Translations under genes and position numbers: made by a program
The notes under the pieces: model-generated
What the model was told of the DNA's origin: nothing
The model's database searches: none
Seen by the model: the letters and a program-made list of their open reading frames with translations, nothing else
Shown here: positions 36,420 through 45,433 of the stretch, in pieces
Position numbering within the stretch: position 1 is the first letter of the stretch
Layout: each line of letters starts with the position of its first letter
Assembly: GCF_002294995.1 (NCBI RefSeq)
Contig: NZ_NSGF01000021.1
Span: 1 to 64,000, forward strand
Direction: 5' to 3'
Length of the DNA stretch: 64,000 bases
DNA from: Mesorhizobium sp. WSM3860
GTDB lineage: Bacteria > Pseudomonadota > Alphaproteobacteria > Rhizobiales > Rhizobiaceae

Positions 36420-38801
36420 TCAGAGCTGGGTGAGCTCGGAAATGGGCGAAGGGCGCGATTCTAGATCGCCGGTTACTACCAGCGCAAAAGTTTGTGGTGG
36501 GTCCCGCAGGGTATCTGCCAAAACAACGATAGTGTGACGGCCGGGCTTTGGCTTGTCGATACGCACGATCTGAACATTGTTGTTCGGATCGTCCTTCATT
36601 CCCGAGATATTAAGCACGGCTGCGGCGTTGCCGTTGCCTACAAACTTTTCACCGGCTTCATTATCAGCGATCAACAGCAGGCTATTTTGCAGACTGCGCG
36701 CCGCAGGGTCCGTCCAAGCGAGGCATATCCGCAATGGCAACCTGTCGCCCACCGTGATCTCGTAGCGAAATTTTTGTCCGGTTCGTCCGAATATTTGGGC
36801 CGGTTTCTTCCAAGAATCGACGAAGGCGAGCGCCAACCCGGGAGCAGCAGCGCCGGGAATACTCGCCGCCATATCAATCCTGCCGAAACCCTGGTGGAAA
36901 TTCGGTTCCCCTGGCAGAGGAGCGACAGCACAGACACCTGTCATCCGTCTTGTTCCGTTGATCAGCGTAGCCTTCAGAAGAGCTGCGCTCGGCTCGTTCC
37001 ACTTGCCCTCTTTCTGAAAGCACTCCCTTACCAGCGCAGCGCATCCCGCGACATAAGGCGCAGCCATGCTGGTGCCTCCCATGAAAGCGTAGAGCGGGTT
37101 GTTGGGGTAGGCGCCCCAGAACTTGTAGAGTGCCGCCTGGCTCGATTTTGCCGCCGCAATATCGGTCCCGGGGGCGACGATGTCGGGCTTGATCCTCAGG
37201 TCGTCAGAAGGCCCGCGGCTGCTGAAAGCAGCGATGCACTCTGGATCGCCGGAGACCTTCTGGCTAGCGATAGGACGTTTTGGATAATTCTCGTGCCAGG
37301 CTTCGCCCCAAGTGAGCTTCGCATAGCCGCCGATGGTGCGGCTGTTGCGGCTCGCTCCAACCGTAAGCCCGTTCTTCGCCGTCGCTGGTGCAGCGACAGA
37401 AGGCCAGTCAACAAACCCAGAGGATGCACTGGTCTTGGCTCCCGGCTCGCGAGGCACCGCAATCCCATCGTTTCCCGCCGCAATAACGATGAGCATGTCG
37501 GGGTGGGCCGCCACGAAACGGTCGACATCCATCGACATCTCAGAGTATCGCGCGTAGGCGAATGCGCCCCAGCTGTTGTTGTGAATGCGGACGCCCATCT
37601 CATATGCCTCAAAGAAAAGCGATTTGAGGTTGTTTGGAAGCCCGCCAAGGCCGCCATTGGGGTCGAGAACCGATTGGAAGAAGAGCTTCGCCTTCGGCGC
37701 GGCGCCGCATACATCGCCGTTCGACTTAATCCCGTCGCCGAGCGCGCACCCTGCGACGTGAGTTCCATGCCCTTCGGGGTCGCTATGGTCGCCGGGTCGA
37801 CCCAAGGCGCTGATTCCAATTATGCGACCTTTAAAATCGGGATGGGAATCGTCGATGCCTGTGTCGGCCACGCCGATGATCTGCCCCTCCCCCTCGAACC
37901 TGTGCTTCGGCTCGCCGGACCGTTCGATCCCTAGGATCTCGCGCGCCATCCGGTCAAGCAGTCGCGGCGGTTGCAGCTCTTCGACAACCGCTACCTCTGG
38001 CCGACTGGCAAGCTCGATCAGGTCGACGCTATCCTGCCTCAGTGACACGCGCAAAGCGTCCGGGTGGGTAACTATCGGTTTGCGACCTCGCTTCGTCAAC
38101 CATCGCTCTACCGCTGGCAAGTCTTCGGCGCGATGCACCCGGACCGCATGCGGCAACGTGAATCGCGGAGCTGTCGACTCCGTTTCCAGGCCGCGAAACG
38201 TGCGCTCTGCCGAGGGTGGCTCCCTACGTCGCCTGGCGTCAGCGACGTGCAGCGTGTCCGCCTCTGAGTAAAGCTGGATGCTGTCGACAAACGACAATGC
38301 CGCACAGACGCGCACTTCCTCTGGCTTGAGGTGACACGTATACTTGTTGCTGCTCAACCGCTCAATCAGCCGGATCCTTTTCAGCTCGCCTCGCCGGCTC
38401 TCTGTCAGCGGACCGTTTAGCCGAATGATATAGAACTGTGGGCGAAGGACATCCTCCGATATGATCTTCTCGTCCGAGCCCTTGTCAGCGATCGTGATGG
38501 CCAAAGAGCGGCCGCCCCGTATCGTCGCGGGTTTGCGGGGAGCGCCACCATGCGACTCGCCGCCCCGTGTCGCCTCGGCGATCGGCGGCGAGACGGCGTC
38601 CGACCGCGATTCAATTATCTCGACTGGCTTTACTACGAGGCCACCGCTGGCGAGCCGACTTATGTCCTTCGAATCGATCACGCCTATGACGTAACCCTCG
38701 GTCCATTCCGCTTCCGTAATCGTCCCTACCGTTTCAGCAGCGCGGGCGACATCCCGTTCCCTCTCGTGCATAAAAAACGCTTTTACCCGATACTTGGCCA
38801 T
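36420..38801 (-). CDS. Subtilisin-like serine protease (S8) with N-terminal prodomain-like modules
   Basis: From the ATG at 38801 the protein has 793 residues. The S8 triad is complete: Asp313 in GVADTGIDDSHPDF, His345 in GHGTHVAGCALG and Ser578 in GGTSMAAPYVAG, with the oxyanion Asn in IAAGNDG. The first 290 residues contain two small alpha/beta modules resembling I9 propeptides, but there is no signal peptide, so a cytoplasmic, self-inhibited protease is plausible. A C-terminal beta-rich domain follows (about 630-793). GGAAGG seven bases before 38801 supports this start over 38936. It forms an operon with MBL 2. Confidence 0.88.
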   Translation of the reverse strand: MAKYRVKAFFMHERERDVARAAETVGTITEAEWTEGYVIGVIDSKDISRLASGGLVVKPVEIIESRSDAVSPPIAEATRGGESHGGAPRKPATIRGGRSLAITIADKGSDEKIISEDVLRPQFYIIRLNGPLTESRRGELKRIRLIERLSSNKYTCHLKPEEVRVCAALSFVDSIQLYSEADTLHVADARRRREPPSAERTFRGLETESTAPRFTLPHAVRVHRAEDLPAVERWLTKRGRKPIVTHPDALRVSLRQDSVDLIELASRPEVAVVEELQPPRLLDRMAREILGIERSGEPKHRFEGEGQIIGVADTGIDDSHPDFKGRIIGISALGRPGDHSDPEGHGTHVAGCALGDGIKSNGDVCGAAPKAKLFFQSVLDPNGGLGGLPNNLKSLFFEAYEMGVRIHNNSWGAFAYARYSEMSMDVDRFVAAHPDMLIVIAAGNDGIAVPREPGAKTSASSGFVDWPSVAAPATAKNGLTVGASRNSRTIGGYAKLTWGEAWHENYPKRPIASQKVSGDPECIAAFSSRGPSDDLRIKPDIVAPGTDIAAAKSSQAALYKFWGAYPNNPLYAFMGGTSMAAPYVAGCAALVRECFQKEGKWNEPSAALLKATLINGTRRMTGVCAVAPLPGEPNFHQGFGRIDMAASIPGAAAPGLALAFVDSWKKPAQIFGRTGQKFRYEITVGDRLPLRICLAWTDPAARSLQNSLLLIADNEAGEKFVGNGNAAAVLNISGMKDDPNNNVQIVRIDKPKPGRHTIVVLADTLRDPPQTFALVVTGDLESRPSPISELTQL

Positions 38802-39050
38802 CAAACATCCTTCCGCGGAATTCGATCTGCGAGCGCCGTATATCTGGCTGGGCTTAAATGCTATATCACAAATAGGAGCGGCACCCAACTTGCAATATGA
38901 CTTCAGTCGGGCGCAATGACCTCCCGGCGACGTCAAATGGTGTTGCTATTGCTAGAGAATATGTTTTGCGATCGCTACACGGTAGCGAGGTTGCTTGGGG
39001 TAGGCGCTCGCGTGCCATGCAGTTATCTCACGACAGCGATCAGTGCCGAA

Positions 39051-39117
39051 AGAGGATTGAACTCTGGATAGTTCAAATAAAATCAAATACTTACGTCATA
39101 GCTTGTAACATTGTGAC
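39051..39117 (-). repeat. Island junction B: T-arm-like core plus conserved 52-nt arm
   Basis: The core AGAGTTCAATCCTCT on the minus strand is identical to junction A (39051-39065). The adjoining 52 nt match A at 36 positions by hand count and end with the shared TGTAACATTGTGAC. On the other side of the core the sequence reads TTCGGCACTGATC and does not continue to CCA. It separates the protease island (unit 1) from the sugar-utilisation unit 2. Confidence 0.6.
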
Positions 39118-39599
39118 GGCCGAAAAAATGACCGGGAAGTCGCCCCTATTCCCCATGGTTTCGGCTGGACGCCAAAGACCTGCCCGGCCCATCTAGATCG
39201 GGCCTCAATTTGAATGCCTGGGCTGCCACCGGTCGCCGCGAGCAGCACGGTCTTGCCCGTCAGCGCACGACAATCGACGAGATCGAACAGGTGTTTGAGG
39301 GCGCCAGTGTAGGAAGCCCGATAAACGGGCGTTCCGACCACGAGCAGGTCGGCCTTCTCGACACGCTGGATGATTGCTTCGCCGGAACCGCCAAGTGCGC
39401 CGCGGGATAGCCCAGCGAAAAGCGACGGCGCCGCTTCGGTGATTTCGATCAGACCGGTGTCGGCCGGCACCCGAAACGCGACCGCCTTGACCAGCGCGTT
39501 CACCATCGCTGTGGTGCGGGATGGCGTGCTTACGCCGCCTGATATTCCTAGAACCGATATCGTGCCTCGCCGTCCAACTCTCGGTTCCTGTATGCACAA
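39096..39599 (-). pseudogene. Truncated NAD(P)H-dependent FMN reductase
   Basis: The N-terminal ~140 residues match the NADPH-dependent FMN reductase flavodoxin fold (SsuE/MsuE type): [49 protein letters not shown] and [14 protein letters not shown]. After this the normal continuation of roughly 30-50 residues is missing and the frame runs through unrelated sequence into the junction B repeat, where it stops. I infer that the 3' end was lost when the neighbouring element inserted or recombined. It is divergent from the XRE regulator. Confidence 0.7.
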
Positions 39600-39943
39600 C
39601 AGGCCATTTCTAAGCTGGGCAGACGATATTTGACATTTCTATAGAGATAACGAACTATGTTTCATTTTTTGGCTTCGGAGAGAAAAATGGCCGTTCTGCT
39701 CCATGATCTGTAGCGACGCCCATGTGGGAGTAGACAGAAGCGCAGGCCATCGCACGAGAAGGATCGAAACGGCCTCAAATTCATCCATCGACATTTTCAA
39801 AGGCGCCTTTTCCTTGCGCAATCAGGAACGCGTGTTGGAATAGACGTCATCAGCGTTGAGCCATTTATCGAAATTGAGGGACCCCACTTGCAAATCGGCC
39901 GCCGCTGTCTTTTGCTCGCGCGGCAGTCCTCCCTTGATGTTGA
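39600..39943. promoter_or_regulatory. Regulatory region between the FMN reductase remnant and the XRE-cupin gene
   Basis: A sigma70-like promoter reading rightward is visible: TTGACA at 39630-39635 and AACTAT at 39653-39658 with 17 bases between. An eight-codon frame, MAVLLHDL and stop, starts at 39687 behind GGAGAG; it may be a leader peptide or a gene remnant. No other gene is convincing in this stretch. Confidence 0.45.
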
Positions 39944-40570
39944 ATGCTCGGCGAACGGATGAACAAGATCGATCGGCGACGACCAGAACCCGAAATGGGC
40001 GGCACCGTAAATGCGGCGCGGCTTGGAACGCGGTTGCGCCTCGCCCGCCAAACGCGTGGCATGACGCTAAAGACGCTGGCCACTGCTGCGAACTGCTCTG
40101 AAAGCCTCTTGTCCAAGATCGAGAACGGCAAGGCTTCGCCATCGCTGCCCATGCTTCACCGCCTGGTCGAGGTTCTGGATACCAATATTGGCTGGATGTT
40201 CGAAGAGGTCGACGATGACGAGGCGATCGTCTTTCGAGCTGGTGCGCGGCCGTTGATCACGCTTGACGCGTTGAGGCGCGGCGATGGCATCTCACTGGAA
40301 CGCGTCATTCCGTATTCGTCCGGTCACCTGCTGCAGTGCAATATCCATCACATCGAGCCAGACGGCGAGAGCGAAGGTCCGATCCAGCACGTCGGCGAGG
40401 AAGTCGGCTATGTGCTCGCGGGCCGGATCGAGCTGATCGTCGATGGGAAGAACCATGACCTCGCTGCTGGCGACGCGTTCGTGTTCAGGTCGGAGTTGCC
40501 GCATCACTACCGCAACGTCGGCAAGGAGCGCGCGAGCATTTTCTGGGTCAACACGCCGGCGACCTTCTGA
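39944..40570 (+). CDS. XRE-family transcriptional regulator with cupin domain
   Basis: A 208-residue protein with an N-terminal helix-turn-helix (LGTRLRLARQTRGMTLKTLATAANCSESLLSKIENG, about 26-62) and a C-terminal cupin_2 barrel (HIEPDGESEGPIQHVGEEVGYVLAGRIELI to HHYRN). Regulators of this type sense a small metabolite in the cupin and control adjacent transport or catabolic genes. The likely targets are the ABC transporter genes that start 120 bp downstream. The start could also be 39959 or 39995; none has a strong ribosome binding site. Confidence 0.87.
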   Translation: MLGERMNKIDRRRPEPEMGGTVNAARLGTRLRLARQTRGMTLKTLATAANCSESLLSKIENGKASPSLPMLHRLVEVLDTNIGWMFEEVDDDEAIVFRAGARPLITLDALRRGDGISLERVIPYSSGHLLQCNIHHIEPDGESEGPIQHVGEEVGYVLAGRIELIVDGKNHDLAAGDAFVFRSELPHHYRNVGKERASIFWVNTPATF

Positions 40571-40594
40571 TCGCGTTTCGGCCGTTCAAACTCA

Positions 40595-40620
40595 TTGACA
40601 AATATTCAAGTGTCTTGAAT
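40595..40620 (+). promoter_or_regulatory. Promoter and palindromic operator before the sugar-transport operon
   Basis: TTGACA at 40595-40600 is a consensus -35. The perfect inverted repeat ATTCAAG-TGT-CTTGAAT (40604-40620) lies in the spacer and reaches the likely -10 region near 40618. Its position would block RNA polymerase, so it is a good candidate operator for the XRE-cupin regulator encoded just upstream. Confidence 0.55.
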
Positions 40621-40692
40621 TGTTGCCTCGTGCCTGTAGCACCAATGGGACCAACCAAATGAGGTTTGGCCCGCAAGCAAGGGGAATCGCAA

Positions 40693-41631
40693 ATGCGTCT
40701 GTTCAAACTTCTCGTCGGTTGCGCGGCCGTCATTGCCATTGGCTCGACAGCCGTGGGATCAGCTCTCGCCGACACGTTCGCTCTCGTCAACATTAACCAG
40801 CAGGCCCTGTTCTTCAACCAGATCAACGAGGGCGCTCAGAAGGCAGCCGATGCCGCCGGCGCCAAGCTGGTCATCTTCAATGCCAACAACGTCCCGAGCG
40901 CGCAAAATGATGCGATTGAGACCTACATCACGCAGAAGGTCGATGGCATCATTCTGGTCGCCATTGACGTGAACGGCGTCAAGCCAGCAATCACCGCCGC
41001 CAAAGCGGCTGGCATTCCCGTGGTCGCTATCGACGCGCAGATCCCTAACGGCGACAACGTGTCGTTCATCGGTGTCGACAACACCAAAGCCGGCGAGGAT
41101 ATCGGCAAATTCTACGCCGATTATGTGAAGACCGAGATGGGCGGGAAAGCCAAGATCGGCATCATCGGCGCGCTCAATTCTTTCATCCAGAACCAGCGGC
41201 TCGACGGCTTCAAGAAGGCCGTCACCGATAGCGGCGAGGCGATCACTTTCCTCGACACGGTCGACGGTCAGAACGTTCAGGAGACCGCGTTAAGCGCTTC
41301 GGAGAATTTGATGACCGCCAACCCGGACATGACGACGCTCTATGCGACCGGCGAGCCGGCGTTGCTGGGTGCCGTTTCCGCCGTGACCAGCCAGGGCCGC
41401 ACCGGCGACGTCAAGGTGTTCGGCTGGGACCTGACCAAGCAGGCGGTTCAAGGCATCGACGATGGTTGGGTGGTGGCGGTCGTCCAGCAGGATCCGGCCG
41501 GCGAAGGCAAGGCCGCGGTCGAAGCGCTGTCCAAGCTCAAGAAGGGCGAAAAGGTCGACCCGATCATCAACATTCCGGTGACGATCGTGACCAAGAAGAA
41601 CGTCGACCAATACCGCGCGATGTTCAAGTAA
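40693..41631 (+). CDS. Sugar ABC transporter substrate-binding protein (RbsB-like)
   Basis: From 40693 the protein has 312 residues, starting with a signal peptide (MRLFKLLVGCAAVIAIGSTAVGSALA). The mature part is a type I periplasmic binding fold of the ribose/galactose group: FFNQINEGAQKAADAAGAKL and VDGIILVAIDVNGVKPAI. AGGGGAA precedes the ATG. Ribose-family binders carry pentoses, hexoses, autoinducer-2 or polyols, so the ligand is not fixed. It is the first gene of a seven-gene operon. A start at 40666 is possible but gives a less typical signal peptide. Confidence 0.9.
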   Translation: MRLFKLLVGCAAVIAIGSTAVGSALADTFALVNINQQALFFNQINEGAQKAADAAGAKLVIFNANNVPSAQNDAIETYITQKVDGIILVAIDVNGVKPAITAAKAAGIPVVAIDAQIPNGDNVSFIGVDNTKAGEDIGKFYADYVKTEMGGKAKIGIIGALNSFIQNQRLDGFKKAVTDSGEAITFLDTVDGQNVQETALSASENLMTANPDMTTLYATGEPALLGAVSAVTSQGRTGDVKVFGWDLTKQAVQGIDDGWVVAVVQQDPAGEGKAAVEALSKLKKGEKVDPIINIPVTIVTKKNVDQYRAMFK

Positions 41632-41705
41632 GCTGCACCGAAGATCGAGCCGTGGCGGCGCTTGAGGCAACGCCGCGGTCTCTTTGCCAGTTCCGTGGAT
41701 CCAAG

Positions 41706-42503
41706 ATGAGCAGTGGCGATACCTATCGGGTGCGGATGAGCGGCATCTCAAAGCGCTACAACGCCATCCAGACGCTCGACGACGTGTCCCTGACGCTGAA
41801 GCCGGGCGAGGTCCTGGGCCTGGTCGGCGACAATGGCGCGGGAAAATCAACGTTGAGCAAGGTGCTGTCGGGGGCGGTTATCCCCGACGCCGGCACGATC
41901 GAGATCGACGGAATGCCGGTGACCTTCAACTCGCCGGCGGACTCGCGTGCGGCACGCGTCGAGATGGTCTATCAGGACCTGTCGCTCTGCGACACGATCG
42001 ACGTCGCCGGCAATCTCTTTCTCGGCCGCGAGCCGCGCCGGCACATCGCCGGCATCTCCTTTCTCGACAAGAAGCGCATGCACGAGCAAACGCGCCAGAT
42101 GCTCGACCGCCTCGGCATCGTTATCGCCGACACACGGCTCAAGGTCGAAAATCTGTCCGGCGGGCAGCGACAGTCGATCGCGATCGGCCGCGCCGCCTCT
42201 TTCGAACCATCGGTGCTGATTATGGATGAGCCGACGGCAGCGCTTGCCGTCGCCGAGGTCGAGGCCGTGCTCGATTTGATCCGCACGGTGAGCGCGCGCG
42301 GCGTCAGCGTCATTCTGATCACCCACCGCCTCCAGGATCTGTTCCTGGTCTGCGATCGCATCCAGGTCATGTATGAAGGACGCAACGTCGCCGAGCGGCT
42401 GATCGGCGAAACCAATATCGAGGACGTGGTCAATCTGATCGTCGGCCGCAAGTTCAATGCTCGTTCCGCTGCCAGTCGACACCGCGACGGAGCACCGAGA
42501 TGA
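41706..42503 (+). CDS. Sugar ABC transporter ATP-binding protein (RbsA-like, single domain)
   Basis: A 265-residue ATPase. Walker A GDNGAGKST, Q-loop MVYQDLSLCD, signature LSGGQRQSIAIGRA, Walker B VLIMDEPTAAL and the switch His in ILITHRLQDL are all present. Ribose-type RbsA normally contains two ATPase domains (about 500 residues); this is a single-domain form. The ATG at 41706 is preferred over 41466, which overlaps the binding-protein gene. It overlaps the permease gene by four bases. Confidence 0.9.
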   Translation: MSSGDTYRVRMSGISKRYNAIQTLDDVSLTLKPGEVLGLVGDNGAGKSTLSKVLSGAVIPDAGTIEIDGMPVTFNSPADSRAARVEMVYQDLSLCDTIDVAGNLFLGREPRRHIAGISFLDKKRMHEQTRQMLDRLGIVIADTRLKVENLSGGQRQSIAIGRAASFEPSVLIMDEPTAALAVAEVEAVLDLIRTVSARGVSVILITHRLQDLFLVCDRIQVMYEGRNVAERLIGETNIEDVVNLIVGRKFNARSAASRHRDGAPR

Positions 42504-43504
42504 GCGAAGCGACCCACTCCGCTCAGTCCCGAAGGGTGCGCGACGCCACATGGCGAGAAGCGATGCTCGCCAATGGCAGTGTCGTGTCGATTGCGCTGTT
42601 CTTTCTTGTCGTCTGCATCATTTTCTCGGTAGCGACCAACGCCTTCCTGACATCGCCCAATCTGTTGAACATCCTGCGACAATCGGCACCGCTGCTGATC
42701 GTCGCCGCGGCGATGACCTTCGTCATCACCACCGGCGGCATCGATCTTTCAGTCGGCTCCGTGCTGGCGCTGGTGGCAACGCTGTCGGCGACACTTCTGC
42801 AGTTCGGCTTGCCGTGGCCGGCGGTTATCCTCGCCATGCTCGCGCTGGGTGCCCTGCTTGGCGCGGTGCAGGGGTATTTCGTGGCCTATGAAGGCATCCC
42901 TGCCTTCATCGTCACGCTTGCCGGGCTTTCGGTGATCCGGGGCGTGGCGCTGCTCATCACCGGCGGCTACTCCATCCCCGTCGAGCCGGGAAGCTCTTTC
43001 ACGATCATAGGCCGCGCCTGGTTCCTTGGCGTGCCGGTGCCGGCGCTGATCGCGCTGGCGATCCTTGCGATCGCCTATCTGGCCTTCAACGAGACGCCAT
43101 TCGGCCGCTATGTGACCGGCATCGGCGCCAACGCCGAAGCGGTGAGACGTGCCGGCGTGAACACGCGGCTGATGACGCTTTTCGTATATGTGATTTCCGC
43201 CACCGCGGCGGCGCTTGCGGGGATCATCATTGCTGCGCGGCTCGGATCCGGGTCCTCGAATGCCGGGCAAGGCTTCGAGCTTGAAGTGATCGCGGCCGTC
43301 GTGCTTGGCGGCACCAGTCTCTTCGGCGGCCGCGGAACGATCATCGGCACGGTGCTCGGCGCACTAACCGTGGCCGTCATCGGCAACGGCCTGATCCTGG
43401 CACACCTGTCGCCTTTCCTGACGCCGATCGTGACCGGAACGATCATCCTGATCGCCATCTGGCTGAACTTCCGCCTGTTCCGCGGCGCAGTGCGAAGCCG
43501 TTGA
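42500..43504 (+). CDS. Sugar ABC transporter permease (RbsC-like)
   Basis: A 334-residue membrane protein with about nine or ten helices. The permease motif GGIDLSVGSVLALVATLSA (about 78-96) and VVLGGTSLFGGRGTIIGTVLGA are characteristic of the BPD_transp_2/RbsC family. Together with the preceding binding protein and ATPase it forms a complete importer. It starts within the ATPase stop (ATGA overlap) and ends four bases before the phosphotriesterase-like gene. Confidence 0.92.
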   Translation: MSEATHSAQSRRVRDATWREAMLANGSVVSIALFFLVVCIIFSVATNAFLTSPNLLNILRQSAPLLIVAAAMTFVITTGGIDLSVGSVLALVATLSATLLQFGLPWPAVILAMLALGALLGAVQGYFVAYEGIPAFIVTLAGLSVIRGVALLITGGYSIPVEPGSSFTIIGRAWFLGVPVPALIALAILAIAYLAFNETPFGRYVTGIGANAEAVRRAGVNTRLMTLFVYVISATAAALAGIIIAARLGSGSSNAGQGFELEVIAAVVLGGTSLFGGRGTIIGTVLGALTVAVIGNGLILAHLSPFLTPIVTGTIILIAIWLNFRLFRGAVRSR

Positions 43505-43508
43505 GCTC

Positions 43509-44600
43509 ATGAACAGTCTCTTCGATAACGCGCCGCCCAAGCAACGGCTGGAGATCGGGGTCGAGACCGGCCATGTGATGACCGTGCTCGGCCCTATTCC
43601 TGTCGACGAGATGGGGATTACCCTGATGCACGAGCACATCTTGCTCGACGGCGCGCGCATCTGGAAATGTCCTTGTCATCCGGACGACATGGCGCTTGCC
43701 GAGCAGCCGGTGAACATCGAGATCATCGGCGAACTGCGCATGAACCCTTACGTGAACCGCGACAACGTTTCGCTCGACGACAGTGACCTCGCACTGTCGG
43801 AGCTGCAACGCTATCGCGCGCTGGGCGGTCACACCGTCGTCGACCCGACCAATATCGGTATCGGCCGAGAGCCGGAAAAGCTTGCCCGCATCAGCCGCAT
43901 GTCCGGCCTGAAGATCGTCATGGGCACCGGCTTCTATCTCGAGCACACCCATCCCGAATGGCTGAAGGCGATGGACGTCGACGCGGTGACCGAGTTCATC
44001 GTCAACGATGTCGGCGGCGGCAAGACGCAGCCGCCGATCCTGGCCGGCCTGATCGGCGAGATCGGCGTCAGCAAGGACTTCACTCCCGAGGAACGAAAGT
44101 CGCTGAGAGCTTCCGCCCGAGCCTCGCGCATCGCGGGCGTGCCGCTGTCGATCCATCTGCCGGGTTGGGAGCGCCTGGCGCATGAGGTGCTCGATGTCGT
44201 GGAGGCCGAGGGCGCCGATCTTCGCCACACCGTGCTCTGCCACATGAATCCCAGTCACAATGATCTGGATTACCAGACAAGCCTCGCACGGCGCGGCGCC
44301 TTCCTCGAATACGACATGATCGGCATGGACTATTATTATGCCGATCAGGACGCGCAATCGCCTTCCGATGAAGAGAATGCGCGAGCGATCGCGGCACTTG
44401 TCGAAGCGGGCTTCGGCGACCGCCTGCTGCTTTCCCAGGATGTGTTCCTCAAGATCATGCTGACCCGCTTCGGCGGCTTCGGCTACGGCTATATCCTGAA
44501 GCATTTCATACCGCGTCTGAAACGGCATGGCGTCGACCAGCCAGCGATCGACCGCATGCTGATCGCCAATCCCAAGGCCGTATTCGCGCGGCAGAATTAA
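43509..44600 (+). CDS. Phosphotriesterase-family metal-dependent hydrolase
   Basis: A 363-residue TIM-barrel amidohydrolase of the phosphotriesterase-related family. Metal ligands are visible: HxH in GITLMHEHILLDG (about 38-40), a probable bridging Glu in IGEIGVSKDF, His in LCHMNPSHNDL and Asp in LLLSQDVFLK. Natural substrates of this family are often lactones or phosphorylated sugar lactones rather than phosphotriesters, which suits the sugar operon around it. It lies between the permease and the amidotransferase-like gene. Confidence 0.85.
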   Translation: MNSLFDNAPPKQRLEIGVETGHVMTVLGPIPVDEMGITLMHEHILLDGARIWKCPCHPDDMALAEQPVNIEIIGELRMNPYVNRDNVSLDDSDLALSELQRYRALGGHTVVDPTNIGIGREPEKLARISRMSGLKIVMGTGFYLEHTHPEWLKAMDVDAVTEFIVNDVGGGKTQPPILAGLIGEIGVSKDFTPEERKSLRASARASRIAGVPLSIHLPGWERLAHEVLDVVEAEGADLRHTVLCHMNPSHNDLDYQTSLARRGAFLEYDMIGMDYYYADQDAQSPSDEENARAIAALVEAGFGDRLLLSQDVFLKIMLTRFGGFGYGYILKHFIPRLKRHGVDQPAIDRMLIANPKAVFARQN

Positions 44601-44659
44601 CGGCCCCAGACTTACGGCGGCCCAGCTTTACGGCAGCCAAGACCTACCACGGAGTTCAA

Positions 44660-45430
44660 TTGTCCAAGAAAAAGATCCTGCTGGCCGGTGAGTCCTGGGT
44701 CTCTACGGCGACCCATATCAAGGGCTTCGACCAGTTTCCGACGGTTACCTACCATACCGGCGCCGACGAATTGCTGACGGCGCTGAAGGCGACCGACTTC
44801 GACGTCACCTTCATGCCGGCGCACGAGGCGCAGCGCACCTTTCCGCAAACGATCGAAGCCCTCTCCGCATATGACGCGGTGGTGCTCTCCGACATCGGCG
44901 CCAACACGCTGCTGCTGCATCCCGATACCTGGGTTCACTCGAAGAGAACGCCGAACCGCTTGCGTCTGCTTCGCGACTATGTGAGCGCCGGCGGCGGACT
45001 TTTGATGTTCGGCGGCTACTACAGCTTCCAGGGCATCAACGGCGGCGCGCGCTACCGCAAGACGCCGGTCGAGGAAGTGCTGCCGGTGAACTGCCTCGCG
45101 GTCGACGACCGCATCGAGGTCCCGGAGGGCTTTGCGCCTGTGGTGAACGGTCCGTCGAGCCATCCTATCCTGAGAGGTCTCGGTGCGAACTGGCCGATGC
45201 TCCTCGGCTTCAACGAGGTGACGCTGAAAGACGGGGCGGAAGTTCTGGCCACCGTGTCGTCGGAATATGGATCACTGCCGCTGCTCGTCACCGGCCACTA
45301 CGGCAAGGGCCGCACCGTGGCCTGGACGTCCGATGTCGGGCCGCATTGGCTGCCACCGGAGTTCATTGCCTGGGAAGGCTACAAGACCCTGTTCGAACAG
45401 ATGCTTGGCTGGGCAACTGGCGGGAACTGA
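44660..45430 (+). CDS. Glutamine amidotransferase-like protein (DUF1355 type)
   Basis: A 256-residue protein with a class I glutamine amidotransferase-like fold: ILLAGESWVS at the start, YDAVVLSDIGANTLLL and AGGGLLMFGGYYSFQG. The usual catalytic Cys elbow is not obvious, GGYYSFQG standing in its place, so amidotransferase activity is doubtful. It begins at TTG (44660) behind GGAG. Homologous proteins recur beside sugar transport and BtpA-type genes, but I cannot assign the reaction. Confidence 0.75.
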   Translation: MSKKKILLAGESWVSTATHIKGFDQFPTVTYHTGADELLTALKATDFDVTFMPAHEAQRTFPQTIEALSAYDAVVLSDIGANTLLLHPDTWVHSKRTPNRLRLLRDYVSAGGGLLMFGGYYSFQGINGGARYRKTPVEEVLPVNCLAVDDRIEVPEGFAPVVNGPSSHPILRGLGANWPMLLGFNEVTLKDGAEVLATVSSEYGSLPLLVTGHYGKGRTVAWTSDVGPHWLPPEFIAWEGYKTLFEQMLGWATGGN

Positions 45431-45433
45431 GCG

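Noticed and set aside
39639-39821. A 60-codon minus-strand frame upstream of the XRE-cupin regulator
   Set aside because: No ribosome binding site of note and no recognisable feature; left as intergenic.
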